From Massilia pinisoli (GTDB taxonomy: Bacteria > Pseudomonadota > Gammaproteobacteria > Burkholderiales > Burkholderiaceae_D), in the NCBI RefSeq assembly GCF_024753285.1, contig NZ_JANUGW010000005.1:248001-312000 (forward strand): a stretch of 64,000 nt of DNA. Reading direction: 5' to 3'. The translations under genes and the position numbers were made by a program. Of the stretch, positions 39,305 to 47,450 are shown piece by piece. Each line of letters opens with the position of its first letter. Position 1 is the stretch's first letter. The notes beneath the pieces were generated by a model. That model was not told the origin of the DNA, ran no database searches, and saw only the letters and a list, made by a program, of their open reading frames with translations.

Positions 39305-40189
39305 ATGGAACCCGTCACCATTCTCCTGCCCGACAAGGGCACGATAGGCGCCACGCTGTGGCAAGCCGCCGATCCGCGCGCGGTCGTGCTGGTGCACCCG
39401 GCCACCGCCGTCACGCAGCGCTACTACGAAGCGTTCGCGCGCTATCTGCACGGCCTCGGGATGACCGTGCTGACGTACGACTACCGCGGCACGGGCCGCT
39501 CGCGTCCGGCCGACCTGCGCCAGTGCACGGTGACGATGGCCGAGTGGATCGAGGACGACAACACGGCCGTCACGCGCTGGGCCGCGGCCCGCTTTCCCGG
39601 TCTGCCGCTGCTCGCCGTCGGGCACAGCGTGGGCGGGCATGCGATCGCGCTGTCGTCGTGCAGCGAGGCGCTGACGGCGGCCGTGCTCGTGGCGTCGCAT
39701 GCGGGTGTCACGCGCACCGTGCGTGGCGCCGCCGAGCGCCTGCGCGTGTGGTGTGTGATGCGCGTGCTGGCCCCGATCATGTGCGCCGCGTTCGGCTATA
39801 TGCCGGGCCGCCGCATCGGCCTCGGCGAAGACCTGCCCCGCACCGTGATGCTGCAATGGAGCCGCTGGACGACGCTGCCCGGCTACTTCCTCGACGACCC
39901 CGCGATGGACGCGTGGCGCCGCATGGCGCGCGTCCAGCTGCCGGTGCTCGTGCTCGGCTTCGCCGACGACCCGTGGGCGAATCCGGACGCGATGGACATC
40001 CTGCTGCGACCCTTGGTCAATGCCCGCGTGGACCGGCGCCACCTCGTGCCGCGCGACGCGGGCCTGGCCGCGATCGGCCACATGGGATTCTTCCGCAAGC
40101 AGTGCGCCGACCGCGTGTGGCCGCAAGTGGCAGACTGGCTGCTCGCGCAGTGCGCGCGGGCGCCGGTGCGCACGGGCAGCGAGGCATGA
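39305..40189 (+). CDS. Alpha/beta hydrolase
   Basis: A 294-residue enzyme with the serine-hydrolase fold. The oxyanion region VVLVHPATAVTQRYYEAFA, the nucleophile elbow GHSVGGHAIA and the C-terminal His in AIGHMGFFRK (with an Asp in GFADDPWANPD) form the expected triad. It resembles S33-type hydrolases and lysophospholipase-like esterases; the substrate is unknown. Its stop overlaps the start of the MarR gene by four bases, so the pair is an operon that is probably autoregulated through the palindrome just upstream. Confidence 0.88.
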   Translation: MEPVTILLPDKGTIGATLWQAADPRAVVLVHPATAVTQRYYEAFARYLHGLGMTVLTYDYRGTGRSRPADLRQCTVTMAEWIEDDNTAVTRWAAARFPGLPLLAVGHSVGGHAIALSSCSEALTAAVLVASHAGVTRTVRGAAERLRVWCVMRVLAPIMCAAFGYMPGRRIGLGEDLPRTVMLQWSRWTTLPGYFLDDPAMDAWRRMARVQLPVLVLGFADDPWANPDAMDILLRPLVNARVDRRHLVPRDAGLAAIGHMGFFRKQCADRVWPQVADWLLAQCARAPVRTGSEA

Positions 40190-40635
40190 CGGCCGGGAAG
40201 AAGCCGCCGCGCTTCGTCTTCCTGTTGAACCGCGCGCAGAAGATTCTGCAGCGCTGGATCGAGACGCGCCCGCAGGCATGGGACGGCATCAGCTCGGCGC
40301 AGGCGGGCCTGCTGTTCCTGCTCGCGTCGCGCGACGGCCCCGCCACCGTCGGCGAGCTCGCGCAGGGCCTGCAGGTGGCACCGGCCGCCGTCACGAACCT
40401 CACCAAGCGGATGCAGGCGGCGGAGCTGATCGAGCGGGTCGGCGACGAGGCCGACGGCCGCGTCACGCGCGTGCGCCTCACGCCACACGGGCAGGACGCC
40501 GCGCGTCAGGCCGGCGCCGTGCTGAAGGGATTGAACGCCCGGCTGACGGCCGGGTTCACGGCGGACGAACTGGACATCGTCGCGCGCTGGCTGATGCAGG
40601 TCGCGGCGCTCGAGGACGACCTGCCGCGCGATTGA
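40186..40635 (+). CDS. MarR-family transcriptional regulator
   Basis: A 149-residue dimeric winged-helix repressor. The DNA-binding core is TVGELAQGLQVAPAAVTNLTKRM (quoted as ELAQGLQVAPAAVTNL) followed by the wing DEADGRVTRVRLTPHGQD. N- and C-terminal helices form the dimer interface. Translationally coupled to the hydrolase gene. Such regulators usually sense a small phenolic or lipophilic compound, perhaps the hydrolase substrate. Confidence 0.92.
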   Translation: MTAGKKPPRFVFLLNRAQKILQRWIETRPQAWDGISSAQAGLLFLLASRDGPATVGELAQGLQVAPAAVTNLTKRMQAAELIERVGDEADGRVTRVRLTPHGQDAARQAGAVLKGLNARLTAGFTADELDIVARWLMQVAALEDDLPRD

Positions 40636-40648
40636 CGCGCCGCCAGGC

Positions 40649-42721
40649 CTACGCCGGCAGCGGCACGTCCGCGTCGCCGGCATCGCCCCGCACGGCCGCC
40701 AGGTCGACCCAGCCCGCGCGCCATGCCTGCTCCAGGTTCCGCTCGATCGCATCCAGCGACGCGGCAACGACGGCGGGGAAGCCGCGCACGCCGTACGCGC
40801 AATTGCGGCCGTGCGACTTGGCCAGGTACAGGGCCATGTCCGCCAGGTTGACGACCTGTTCCCACGTCAGCGCCGCGGTGCCGAACGCCAGCGGCAACGG
40901 CGCGTAACCGACCGACACGCTCACCGGGACGGATCCGTGCCGGTACTCGATCGGCTCCGCCGACACGCCGCGCATGATGCGCAGCGCCACCTCCTCCAGT
41001 TCGCCGGGAACGACGGCGGGCACGAACGCGAGGAATTCCTCGCCGCCCCAGCGCACGATCAGGTCGGTGTCGCGCAGTGCCACGCGCAGGCGCTGGGCGA
41101 CCGTCGTCAGCACGGTGTCGCCGGCGGCATGGCCCAGCGAGTCGTTGATGGCCTTGAAATGGTCGACGTCCAGCAGGAACAGCGCGCCCGCGGCCGCGTC
41201 GCCGCCCGTGCGCCGCTCGTGGGCGGCCCGCGCCATGACGTCCTGGAAGTGGCGGCGGTTGTACAGCAGCGTGAGCGGATCGAGCGCGCCTTGCCGTTTC
41301 AGTTGCACGTTCTTTTCTTCCAGCTCGGCGTTCGCGCGCCGGACCTTCCGGTACAGCATGCCGACGATGACCGCCGCCAGCGCGAACGCGCCGGCCAGCA
41401 GCCACCACACGCGCTGCTGCAGGCGGCGGTTGTCCAGCTCCGCTTTCGCGGCCCGGTTCTCCTGGCGCAGCGCGTCGATGCGGCGCTGCTTCTTCTCGGC
41501 CTCGTACTTCTGCTGCAGTTCCAGCACGGCCTTCTGGCGCTCTTCGGCGAAGATCTCGCTGGAGATGCTGCGCTCGCGATTGTAGGCGTCGACGGCGCCC
41601 TTGTAGTCGCCGGCGTGTTCCAGCGCGCGCCCGTACTCGCGCAGCACCCCGAGCAGTTCCGGCTTGTCGCCCTGTTTTTCATACGTGCCGAGGCCCGCCT
41701 CGAACTGGCGCTTGCCTTCGGCCAGCTGGCCGAGCCCCAGCAGCGCCTGGCCCAGGTTGACGCGCGCGGTGGCGACGTCGTTGTTGCTCCTGGCGTCGAT
41801 GGCCGCATCCAGCGCCTGCGCGGCATAGGTCTGCGCGGCGCGGAAGCGGCCCTCCTTCAGGTAGCAGTCCGAGAGGTTGACGAGCGTCGTCACGGCCATC
41901 TGGCGGGCGCCGATGCCGCGCTCCAGGCCGAGCTCCTCGAACAGCGCACGACGCCCCCGCTCGAACGCCTTCTGCTCGACGGCCAGCGCGTATTCGTCGC
42001 CCAGCGCCGCCGCGACGTACCCCGGCGACGCCATCTTCCTGGCCACCGCCAGCGATTCCTGCTGCGCCTCGGCGGCTTTGTCGAGATCTCCCATGTTCAG
42101 GTACAGCAGCACGAGCGCGTGCAGGGCGCCGGCCAGCGGGGCAGCGTCCGTCGTGACCTGGCGCGCCAGGTCGACGGCGGCGTGGAACTTCGCCAGCGCC
42201 GCCGGATAATCGCCCTGCTCCTCGAACGACTGGCCGGCGGCGACGATCGCCAGCACCTTCGTCGGCACGTCGGTGGTGAGCCCGGCGACGCGCTCCGCCT
42301 CGAACGCCGTCGCGTGCGAACCCGCGAGGTCTTCGCGCACGTACAGCGCGTTGGCGCGGGCGACGAGGCCCTTGGCGAGCGCCACATTGTCGTTGTTGCG
42401 GCGGCCGAAGCTGATCAGCTGGTCCGCGAGGTCCAGCGCATGCGTCAAGTCGCCGATGCCCCGTTCGGCCGTGCTGTAGTAATACAGGAAGTCCGTGCGC
42501 AGCGGCGCCGGCGCGCCGGCCATTTGCCATTCCATGGTGCGCAGCCGGCTCGACGCCACGTCCGGCACGAACTTGGCCATCCTGCCCACCTCGCGCAGGC
42601 GGGTCGCCTGCGCCTCGTCGGCACGGGCCGGCAAGGGGCACAGCAACAGGACGACGGCGCAGCCGCGCAGGATCGTGGCGCGGCTGCGCGTGCTGGATGG
42701 TGACGGTACGGGAAATGCCAT
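40649..42721 (-). CDS. TPR-containing diguanylate cyclase (GGDEF)
   Basis: A 690-residue signalling protein. A signal peptide at the start is followed by tetratricopeptide repeats over about residues 80-400 (QSFEEQGDYPAALAKFHAA, LGQALLGLGQLAEGKRQFEAG and others), a coiled coil, one membrane helix (VWWLLAGAFALAAVIVGMLY) and a C-terminal GGDEF domain (DPLTLLYNRRHF, then RWGGEEFLAF). The GGEEF site is intact, so it should make cyclic di-GMP; no RxxD inhibitory site is obvious. The periplasmic TPRs probably bind a protein or peptide signal. The start at 42721 follows GAGGAGAGC. Confidence 0.92.
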   Translation of the reverse strand: MAFPVPSPSSTRSRATILRGCAVVLLLCPLPARADEAQATRLREVGRMAKFVPDVASSRLRTMEWQMAGAPAPLRTDFLYYYSTAERGIGDLTHALDLADQLISFGRRNNDNVALAKGLVARANALYVREDLAGSHATAFEAERVAGLTTDVPTKVLAIVAAGQSFEEQGDYPAALAKFHAAVDLARQVTTDAAPLAGALHALVLLYLNMGDLDKAAEAQQESLAVARKMASPGYVAAALGDEYALAVEQKAFERGRRALFEELGLERGIGARQMAVTTLVNLSDCYLKEGRFRAAQTYAAQALDAAIDARSNNDVATARVNLGQALLGLGQLAEGKRQFEAGLGTYEKQGDKPELLGVLREYGRALEHAGDYKGAVDAYNRERSISSEIFAEERQKAVLELQQKYEAEKKQRRIDALRQENRAAKAELDNRRLQQRVWWLLAGAFALAAVIVGMLYRKVRRANAELEEKNVQLKRQGALDPLTLLYNRRHFQDVMARAAHERRTGGDAAAGALFLLDVDHFKAINDSLGHAAGDTVLTTVAQRLRVALRDTDLIVRWGGEEFLAFVPAVVPGELEEVALRIMRGVSAEPIEYRHGSVPVSVSVGYAPLPLAFGTAALTWEQVVNLADMALYLAKSHGRNCAYGVRGFPAVVAASLDAIERNLEQAWRAGWVDLAAVRGDAGDADVPLPA

Positions 42722-42831
42722 TGCTCTCCTCGGGCCAGGCCGGGCGGCGTACGGCCGCGTGCGCGCCATTATGCCCGCTGTCGTCTAGAAGGTTCAACCG
42801 AACGGTCGTACCTTCCGCACAACGGCCGCTG

Positions 42832-44541
42832 TCAGCGCTCGGCGAGTGTGGCCAGATAGCCGTGGATCTGCGCCACCGCGGCCGCCCCCTCGCCCGCCGC
42901 GGCGGCCACGCGCTTCGTCGATCCGGCGCGCAGGTCGCCCACGGCGAACACGCCGTCGACGCTCGTCTCCAAGGTGCGCGCGCCGTGTTCGGCGCGCGTG
43001 TCGGCACCGGTCAGCACGAAGCCCTTGTCGTCCAGCTCCACGCCGCACTCGTGCAGCCAGTCGCTGTTCGGGTCGGCGCCGATGAACAGGAACAGCCGGC
43101 GCACGGCGAACGCGCGTTCGTCGCCGCCGTCGCGGCTGCGGCAGCGCACGCCCGTCAGGCCGTCGTCGTCGCCGTCCAGGCCGACGATTTCGCGGCGCAC
43201 GTGCAGGTGGATGTTGGGCGTCGCCGCGATGCGCTCGATCAGGTAGCTCGACATCGTCGCTTCCAGGCCAGGCCCACGCACGAGCATATGCACTTCCGAT
43301 GCGTGTGCCGCGAGGAAGACGGCCGCCTGGCCGGCCGAATTGCCGCCGCCGACCAGCACGACGGGCTCGTTGCGGCACAGCCGCGCCTCGACGGGCGACG
43401 CCCAGTAGTACACGCCGCGCCCTTCGTAGCGGCCGATGTCGGGCAGGTCCGGCTTGCGGTAGCGTGCGCCCGCCGCCAGCACGACCGTACGCGCCTGCAG
43501 GCAGGTGCCGTCGTCGAGTTCCACCTTCAGCGGGCGCTCGTCGCACAGCAGGCGCATGGCTTGCGCGGGAATCGCGACCTCGGCGCCGAACTTCAGTGCC
43601 TGCACGTACGAGCGGCCGGCCAGCGCGCGGCCTGAGATCCCCGTCGGGAAGCCGAGGAAGTTCTCGATGCGCGCGCTCGCGCCCGCCTGGCCGCCGTATG
43701 CGCGCTGGTCCAGCACCATCACGCGCAGACCTTCGGACGCGGCGTACACCGCGGTCGCCAGGCCGGACGGGCCCGCGCCCACGACCAGGACGTCGAACAC
43801 GGTGCCGCGCTCGATGCGGGGCAATGTCCCCAGGCAGCGGCCCACTTCGGCCAGGCTCGGGTTCTTCATCACGAAGCCGTCCGGCAGCGCCACGAGCGGC
43901 CAGTCGGACTCGTTGCGCCAGTGCTCGCGCACGAGCTGGGCCGCTTCCGGGTCCGTCTCCGGATCGCGCCGCGTGTACGGGTAGGCGTTCCGCGACAGGA
44001 AATTCTCGATCTGGAACAGGCCCGCATGCGCGGCGGGCCCGATGAGGATGGGGCCACCCGGCTTATTGCTGATCAGTTGCACCCGGCGGAGGATGAACGC
44101 GCGCATCAGGCGCTCGCCCAGCTCGGCCTCGGCCACGATGACGGCACGCAGGCACTCGGCGTCGAGCACGAGCGCCTCGAGGTCGCCCACGGCGACACCG
44201 TCGGCCAGCGGCGGCCGGCCCGACAGCTGCGCGACTTCGCCGGCGAACTGGCCGGGCCCGTATTCCACGACCTCGACCCGCTTGCCGAGTGCATCGGTCC
44301 GGCTGCACGACAGGCGTCCGGCCAGCACGACGACCATGCCGGGCGAATCGACGCACGCGCGGAACACGGTGGCGCCGTCCGCCCAGTGGCGGCACGTGCC
44401 GAAGCGGCGCAGGCGCTGGATGTCGTCGGCGCTCAGCACGGGATAGATCTGGTGGGCGCGCGTCGCGAGGTCGACGGCGGCGCGTGCCTCGCCATCGGGG
44501 ATGAGGCTTTCGGGGATCAGCTCGGGAACGTGTTCGGACAT
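42832..44541 (-). CDS. Cyclic nucleotide-binding / thioredoxin reductase-like fusion
   Basis: A 569-residue protein. Residues about 35-150 form a cNMP-binding beta-roll (GPGQFAGEVAQLSGRPPLADG). A short linker domain follows, and about 245-569 is a thioredoxin-reductase-like flavoprotein with FAD motif VVGAGPSGLATAVYAAS and NAD(P) motif LVGGGNSAGQAAVFLA. The redox CxxC of thioredoxin reductase is absent: the place is taken by YYWASPVEARLC (about 378-389). It therefore cannot reduce thioredoxin by the normal route and is probably an NAD(P)H-flavin oxidoreductase gated by a nucleotide. The pair-free gene is preceded by GAGGCGG. Confidence 0.9.
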   Translation of the reverse strand: MSEHVPELIPESLIPDGEARAAVDLATRAHQIYPVLSADDIQRLRRFGTCRHWADGATVFRACVDSPGMVVVLAGRLSCSRTDALGKRVEVVEYGPGQFAGEVAQLSGRPPLADGVAVGDLEALVLDAECLRAVIVAEAELGERLMRAFILRRVQLISNKPGGPILIGPAAHAGLFQIENFLSRNAYPYTRRDPETDPEAAQLVREHWRNESDWPLVALPDGFVMKNPSLAEVGRCLGTLPRIERGTVFDVLVVGAGPSGLATAVYAASEGLRVMVLDQRAYGGQAGASARIENFLGFPTGISGRALAGRSYVQALKFGAEVAIPAQAMRLLCDERPLKVELDDGTCLQARTVVLAAGARYRKPDLPDIGRYEGRGVYYWASPVEARLCRNEPVVLVGGGNSAGQAAVFLAAHASEVHMLVRGPGLEATMSSYLIERIAATPNIHLHVRREIVGLDGDDDGLTGVRCRSRDGGDERAFAVRRLFLFIGADPNSDWLHECGVELDDKGFVLTGADTRAEHGARTLETSVDGVFAVGDLRAGSTKRVAAAAGEGAAAVAQIHGYLATLAER

Positions 44542-44634
44542 GGTCGGCCGCCTCGTGGTTTGCTGCGTGGTTGGGATCGATACCACCGCATCCTAGCGCA
44601 ATTCGCGCGCCGTGTGGCCTGGCCTAAGGTCGGG

Positions 44635-45111
44635 TCAGGTCTTGTCGGGCCACTGCGAATACGGCTGCCGGATCAGGCTGGAATTGTAGTAGCGCTTGTC
44701 GCCCGTGACTTCGACGCCGATCCAGTCCGGCTTCTCGAACGCCTCGTCCTCCGCGCCCAGCTCGATCTCGGCCACGACGAGCCCCGCGTTCAGGCCGAGG
44801 AATTCGTCGACTTCCCACGTGTGGCCCGCGTGCTCGATGCGGTGGCGGATTTTTTCGACCTGCGGCTGTTCGCACAGGCCGTCCAGCAGTTCGGTCGCAT
44901 CAAAGACGGGAATGTCGTACTCCCACTCGCCGCGCGAGGCGCCGGTTGTCTTGCCCTTGATGGTGATGACGGCGCGCCCGCCCTCGATGCGCACGCGCAC
45001 GGTGCGCACGGGGTCGGCCACGAGATAGCCCTGGCGCATGCGCGTCGCAATGCCCTGCCCGCGCCAGCCTTCATTGGCCAGCAAGAACTTGCGTTCGATC
45101 TCGACGCCCAT
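44635..45111 (-). CDS. CYTH domain protein, probable triphosphatase
   Basis: A 158-residue CYTH protein. The signature ExExK is present as GVEIERKFL at the N-terminus, and basic/acidic tunnel strands follow (RVRIEGGRAVITIKGKT, EWEYDIPVFD, EVDEFLGLNAGLVVAEIEL). Bacterial stand-alone proteins of this kind hydrolyse inorganic triphosphate with Mg2+; a few are class IV adenylate cyclases. Triphosphatase is more likely. It follows the carboxypeptidase gene by 12 bases, in the same operon. Confidence 0.9.
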   Translation of the reverse strand: MGVEIERKFLLANEGWRGQGIATRMRQGYLVADPVRTVRVRIEGGRAVITIKGKTTGASRGEWEYDIPVFDATELLDGLCEQPQVEKIRHRIEHAGHTWEVDEFLGLNAGLVVAEIELGAEDEAFEKPDWIGVEVTGDKRYYNSSLIRQPYSQWPDKT

Positions 45112-45123
45112 GTGCGCTCCCGG

Positions 45124-46248
45124 TCAGTCGTCCAGCGATTGCAGGATCGGTTGCAGCATGGCGGCGCCGAGCGCGCTGCTGCGGGCGCCGTTCCAGCCGA
45201 CGTACGGGTCGGGCAGGTTGGCGTTGTCCTTGAACGGCATCTCCAGCGTGAGCGACAGGCACTTGAACGTGTGGCCGATGTATTTCGAGGCCAGCGTGAG
45301 CAATTCCTCGTTGTACTTGCTGGCGGCGTAGCCGTACACGTTCTGGAAGTCGGGACTGGACGCCATGTAGCGCTCGATGAACGCGTTCTGGGCGGCCAGG
45401 CGCTCCGGCGTGAAGTCGGCCAGCATCTCGCTGCCCGCCACGAAGTTGTACGGCAACGCCTCGTCGCCGTGGATGTCGAAGAACATGTCGACGCCCGTCT
45501 CGTGGATCTTGTTCTTCACGCACAGCACTTCCGGGCTGCGTTCCAGCGATGGCGTCATCCATTCGCGGTTCAGGTTCGCACCCGCCGCGTTCGTGCGCAG
45601 GTTGCCGCGCACGGAACCGTCCGGGTTCATGTTCGGCACGATGTAGAACACGGCGCGCTGCAGGAGCTTGCGCGCGACCGGGTTCGAATTGTCGAGCAGC
45701 GCATCCATCATGCCTTCGACGAACCACTCGGCCATCGTCTCGCCCGGATGCTGGCGCGCGATCACCCAGATCTTTTTCTCGGCCTGCGGATTGCCGATCA
45801 CGACGAGGTTCATGTCGCGCCCGTCGACGGTCGTGCCGATGTCGTGCACGCGCGCCACCGGGTTTTCCGCCACCTCGCCGAGCAGGCGCAGGTGGCGTTC
45901 CCACGTGTAGGGCTCGAAATAGGCGTAGTAGATGCTGTCGAGTTCAGGCGTGTGGTTGACGGTCATGACCTGGCCGTCGAACGACGTCGGCACGCGGAAC
46001 CAGTTCTCCGTGTCGTAGCTGGCCGCCACCTGATAGCCCTCGAAGCCCTTCGGATACGTCGCCTGGCCCGCGTTCAGGAACCGGATCGTGCACGCCTTGC
46101 CGCGCGCGCCCTGCAGGCGGAAGTGGAACCACTGGTGGATGTCGGCGTGCGAATCCTTGCGCAGCTTCAGATCGATCTGGCGCGGGTCGGTGGCCTGGAC
46201 GACGTCGATCGCACCGGAATCGAAAAGCTGGCTGATCTTGATGGGCAT
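45124..46248 (-). CDS. M14-family zinc carboxypeptidase, cytosolic (CCP-like)
   Basis: A 374-residue peptidase. The N-terminal beta-sandwich of cytosolic carboxypeptidases (IHQWFHFRLQGARGKACTIRFLN, in parts) precedes the catalytic domain with zinc ligands in ARQHPGETMAEW (His and Glu) and DIHGDEALPY (His), substrate motif NMNPDGSVRGN and catalytic Glu in SLTLEMPFKD. No signal peptide. Bacterial homologues are related to the eukaryotic deglutamylases; their natural substrate is not settled. The start at 46248 is chosen for the family-typical MPIKISQLFDSG. Confidence 0.93.
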   Translation of the reverse strand: MPIKISQLFDSGAIDVVQATDPRQIDLKLRKDSHADIHQWFHFRLQGARGKACTIRFLNAGQATYPKGFEGYQVAASYDTENWFRVPTSFDGQVMTVNHTPELDSIYYAYFEPYTWERHLRLLGEVAENPVARVHDIGTTVDGRDMNLVVIGNPQAEKKIWVIARQHPGETMAEWFVEGMMDALLDNSNPVARKLLQRAVFYIVPNMNPDGSVRGNLRTNAAGANLNREWMTPSLERSPEVLCVKNKIHETGVDMFFDIHGDEALPYNFVAGSEMLADFTPERLAAQNAFIERYMASSPDFQNVYGYAASKYNEELLTLASKYIGHTFKCLSLTLEMPFKDNANLPDPYVGWNGARSSALGAAMLQPILQSLDD

Positions 46249-46350
46249 GGGGCGGTTTCCTGGAAAAACGGTCGAAAAAGGAATGATAGCCGAGCCCACG
46301 CCCGCCGGCCATGTCCGGCGCGGCGGGGCCGTGCGGACCGGCGCTGCCGC

Positions 46351-46752
46351 TTACGCGTCGAGGTCGATCAAGTCCTTGCTGTAGGCCAGCATGATCTGGC
46401 GCATCAGCTCGACGTTGCTGCGGTCGAGGACGACCGTGAGGTCGGGTTTGCGGTCGAGGTTGTACGTCATGCTGATCTTGCCGGGCAAGACCTTGCACTG
46501 CACCGTGAAGGCGCGCGGGATGTTCGGATGGTCCCAGTCCCACTGGGTGATCTCCGGGCCCGGGGGCGGCGGCTGCAGGGCGGGGTCCTGGTTGACCGGC
46601 AGGTGTTTCAGGAGCCAGAACACGACCGACGCCGGCACGAAGATGGCGACGTCGCTCGCCCCGTGCGCAGAGAACTTGGTCAGCAGGAGGTTGCCGACCC
46701 GGTCGCACGACATGGACATGCTCTTGACTTGACGGATGACCGCTGATTTCAC
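46351..46752 (-). CDS. Hypothetical soluble protein
   Basis: A 133-residue protein that I do not recognise. It starts with GTG preceded by AGGAA. The sequence is beta-rich with a Pro-rich middle (LQPPPPGPEITQWDWDHP) and a helical C-terminus (VLDRSNVELMRQIMLAYSKDLIDLDA, in part). No signal peptide or membrane segment. It stands 102 bases upstream of the carboxypeptidase gene in the same direction and could share its transcript. Confidence 0.65.
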   Translation of the reverse strand: MKSAVIRQVKSMSMSCDRVGNLLLTKFSAHGASDVAIFVPASVVFWLLKHLPVNQDPALQPPPPGPEITQWDWDHPNIPRAFTVQCKVLPGKISMTYNLDRKPDLTVVLDRSNVELMRQIMLAYSKDLIDLDA

Positions 46753-46834
46753 GACGAATTCCTATGGGCAGAGTGGTTGAAAGCCCGGGGATTCTATCGC
46801 ATTCCTTTTTCGTGGTGTGTTAAAGAAATGCAAA

Positions 46835-46856
46835 ACGGGGAGTCTGCGCTCCCCGT
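46835..46856 (-). terminator. Rho-independent terminator after the KGG stress gene
   Basis: ACGGGGAG, a six-base loop and CTCCCCGT form a stem; on the minus strand it is followed by TTTTGCATTTCTTT. It lies about 50 bases beyond the stop of the KGG-type gene. Confidence 0.8.
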
Positions 46857-46907
46857 GTGGAATCGAAGGCAGAGGGACGGCGCCGCTACCGTCCCGTCTG
46901 CACGGCA

Positions 46908-47147
46908 TTACTGCTTATTGCCTTTGGACGAGCTGCGCGACGAACCCGATGCCGACTGGCGGTTGCCGTGGCTCATGCTGCCGGCGCGGCGTGCCTCTTC
47001 CGAGGTGAACTCGTGGGCGGTGCCCTTCTGGTGGGCAGCCTTGCCACCTTCACTGGCGATCTGGCGCTGGCGCTCCGGATCCATCGATGCGAAACCGCGG
47101 TTTTTCGTGCCGCTGCTCTGTTTGTTGCCTTGATTGCTGGATGCCAT
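46908..47147 (-). CDS. KGG-repeat stress protein (YciG/GsiB-like), degenerate second repeat
   Basis: A 79-residue hydrophilic, probably disordered protein. The first repeat GFASMDPERQRQIASEGGKA is intact, followed by HQKGTAHEFTSEEARRAG; the second expected KGG is replaced by SMSHGNRQS. Family members are induced by starvation, desiccation or general stress. GAGGAGAGAACC precedes the ATG. A putative stationary-phase-type -10 element lies about 115 bases upstream. Confidence 0.88.
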   Translation of the reverse strand: MASSNQGNKQSSGTKNRGFASMDPERQRQIASEGGKAAHQKGTAHEFTSEEARRAGSMSHGNRQSASGSSRSSSKGNKQ

Positions 47148-47262
47148 GGTTCTCTCCTCGTTACAGTTGAAACCGCCGCGTCCTGCGGCAGGCCGGCCGA
47201 TGCCATCGATGCACCGATGAGCGCTCGGTCGGAAGACATGTTAGGCACCGATATTGGATGAG

Positions 47263-47268
47263 ACTATA
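47263..47268 (-). promoter_or_regulatory. Possible sigma-S-type -10 for the KGG gene
   Basis: On the minus strand the sequence reads TCCTATAGTC; CTATAGT fits an extended -10 with C at -13, favoured by sigma-S. No good -35 is seen at the expected spacing, again compatible with sigma-S. It would give a leader of about 110 bases. The rest of the 303-base gap 47148-47450 is AT-richer than its surroundings and shows no gene. Confidence 0.45.
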
Positions 47269-47385
47269 GGACCATTTCAGATGACTTTGTAGGACAACAT
47301 GAGACAGAAAATGCAATATTGAAATTCTACTTCCGGTTGTAAATAACTCTTCGGTATTCGTCCTACATATACCCGGTGCGTCTTC

Positions 47386-47391
47386 CTATAC
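47386..47391 (+). promoter_or_regulatory. Possible sigma-S-type -10 for the disordered-protein gene
   Basis: TTCCTATACTG carries the same extended -10 form (CTATACT) as the divergent KGG promoter, 60 bases ahead of the ATG at 47451 and without a convincing -35. The match between the two suggests common control. Confidence 0.5.
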
Positions 47392-47450
47392 TGAAGTTTG
47401 CACCGGACGCGCATCATGTCAATGTTGTTCCAGATCGAAAGGAGACGACC

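Noticed and set aside
43921..46746. A 941-codon open frame antisense to the cNMP-reductase, CYTH and carboxypeptidase genes
   Set aside because: It spans three well-supported genes on the other strand and shows no family features.
47148..47450. Small RNA or riboswitch in the gap between the stress genes
   Set aside because: I saw no stable structure or known aptamer motif; the long leader of the KGG gene is the only hint.
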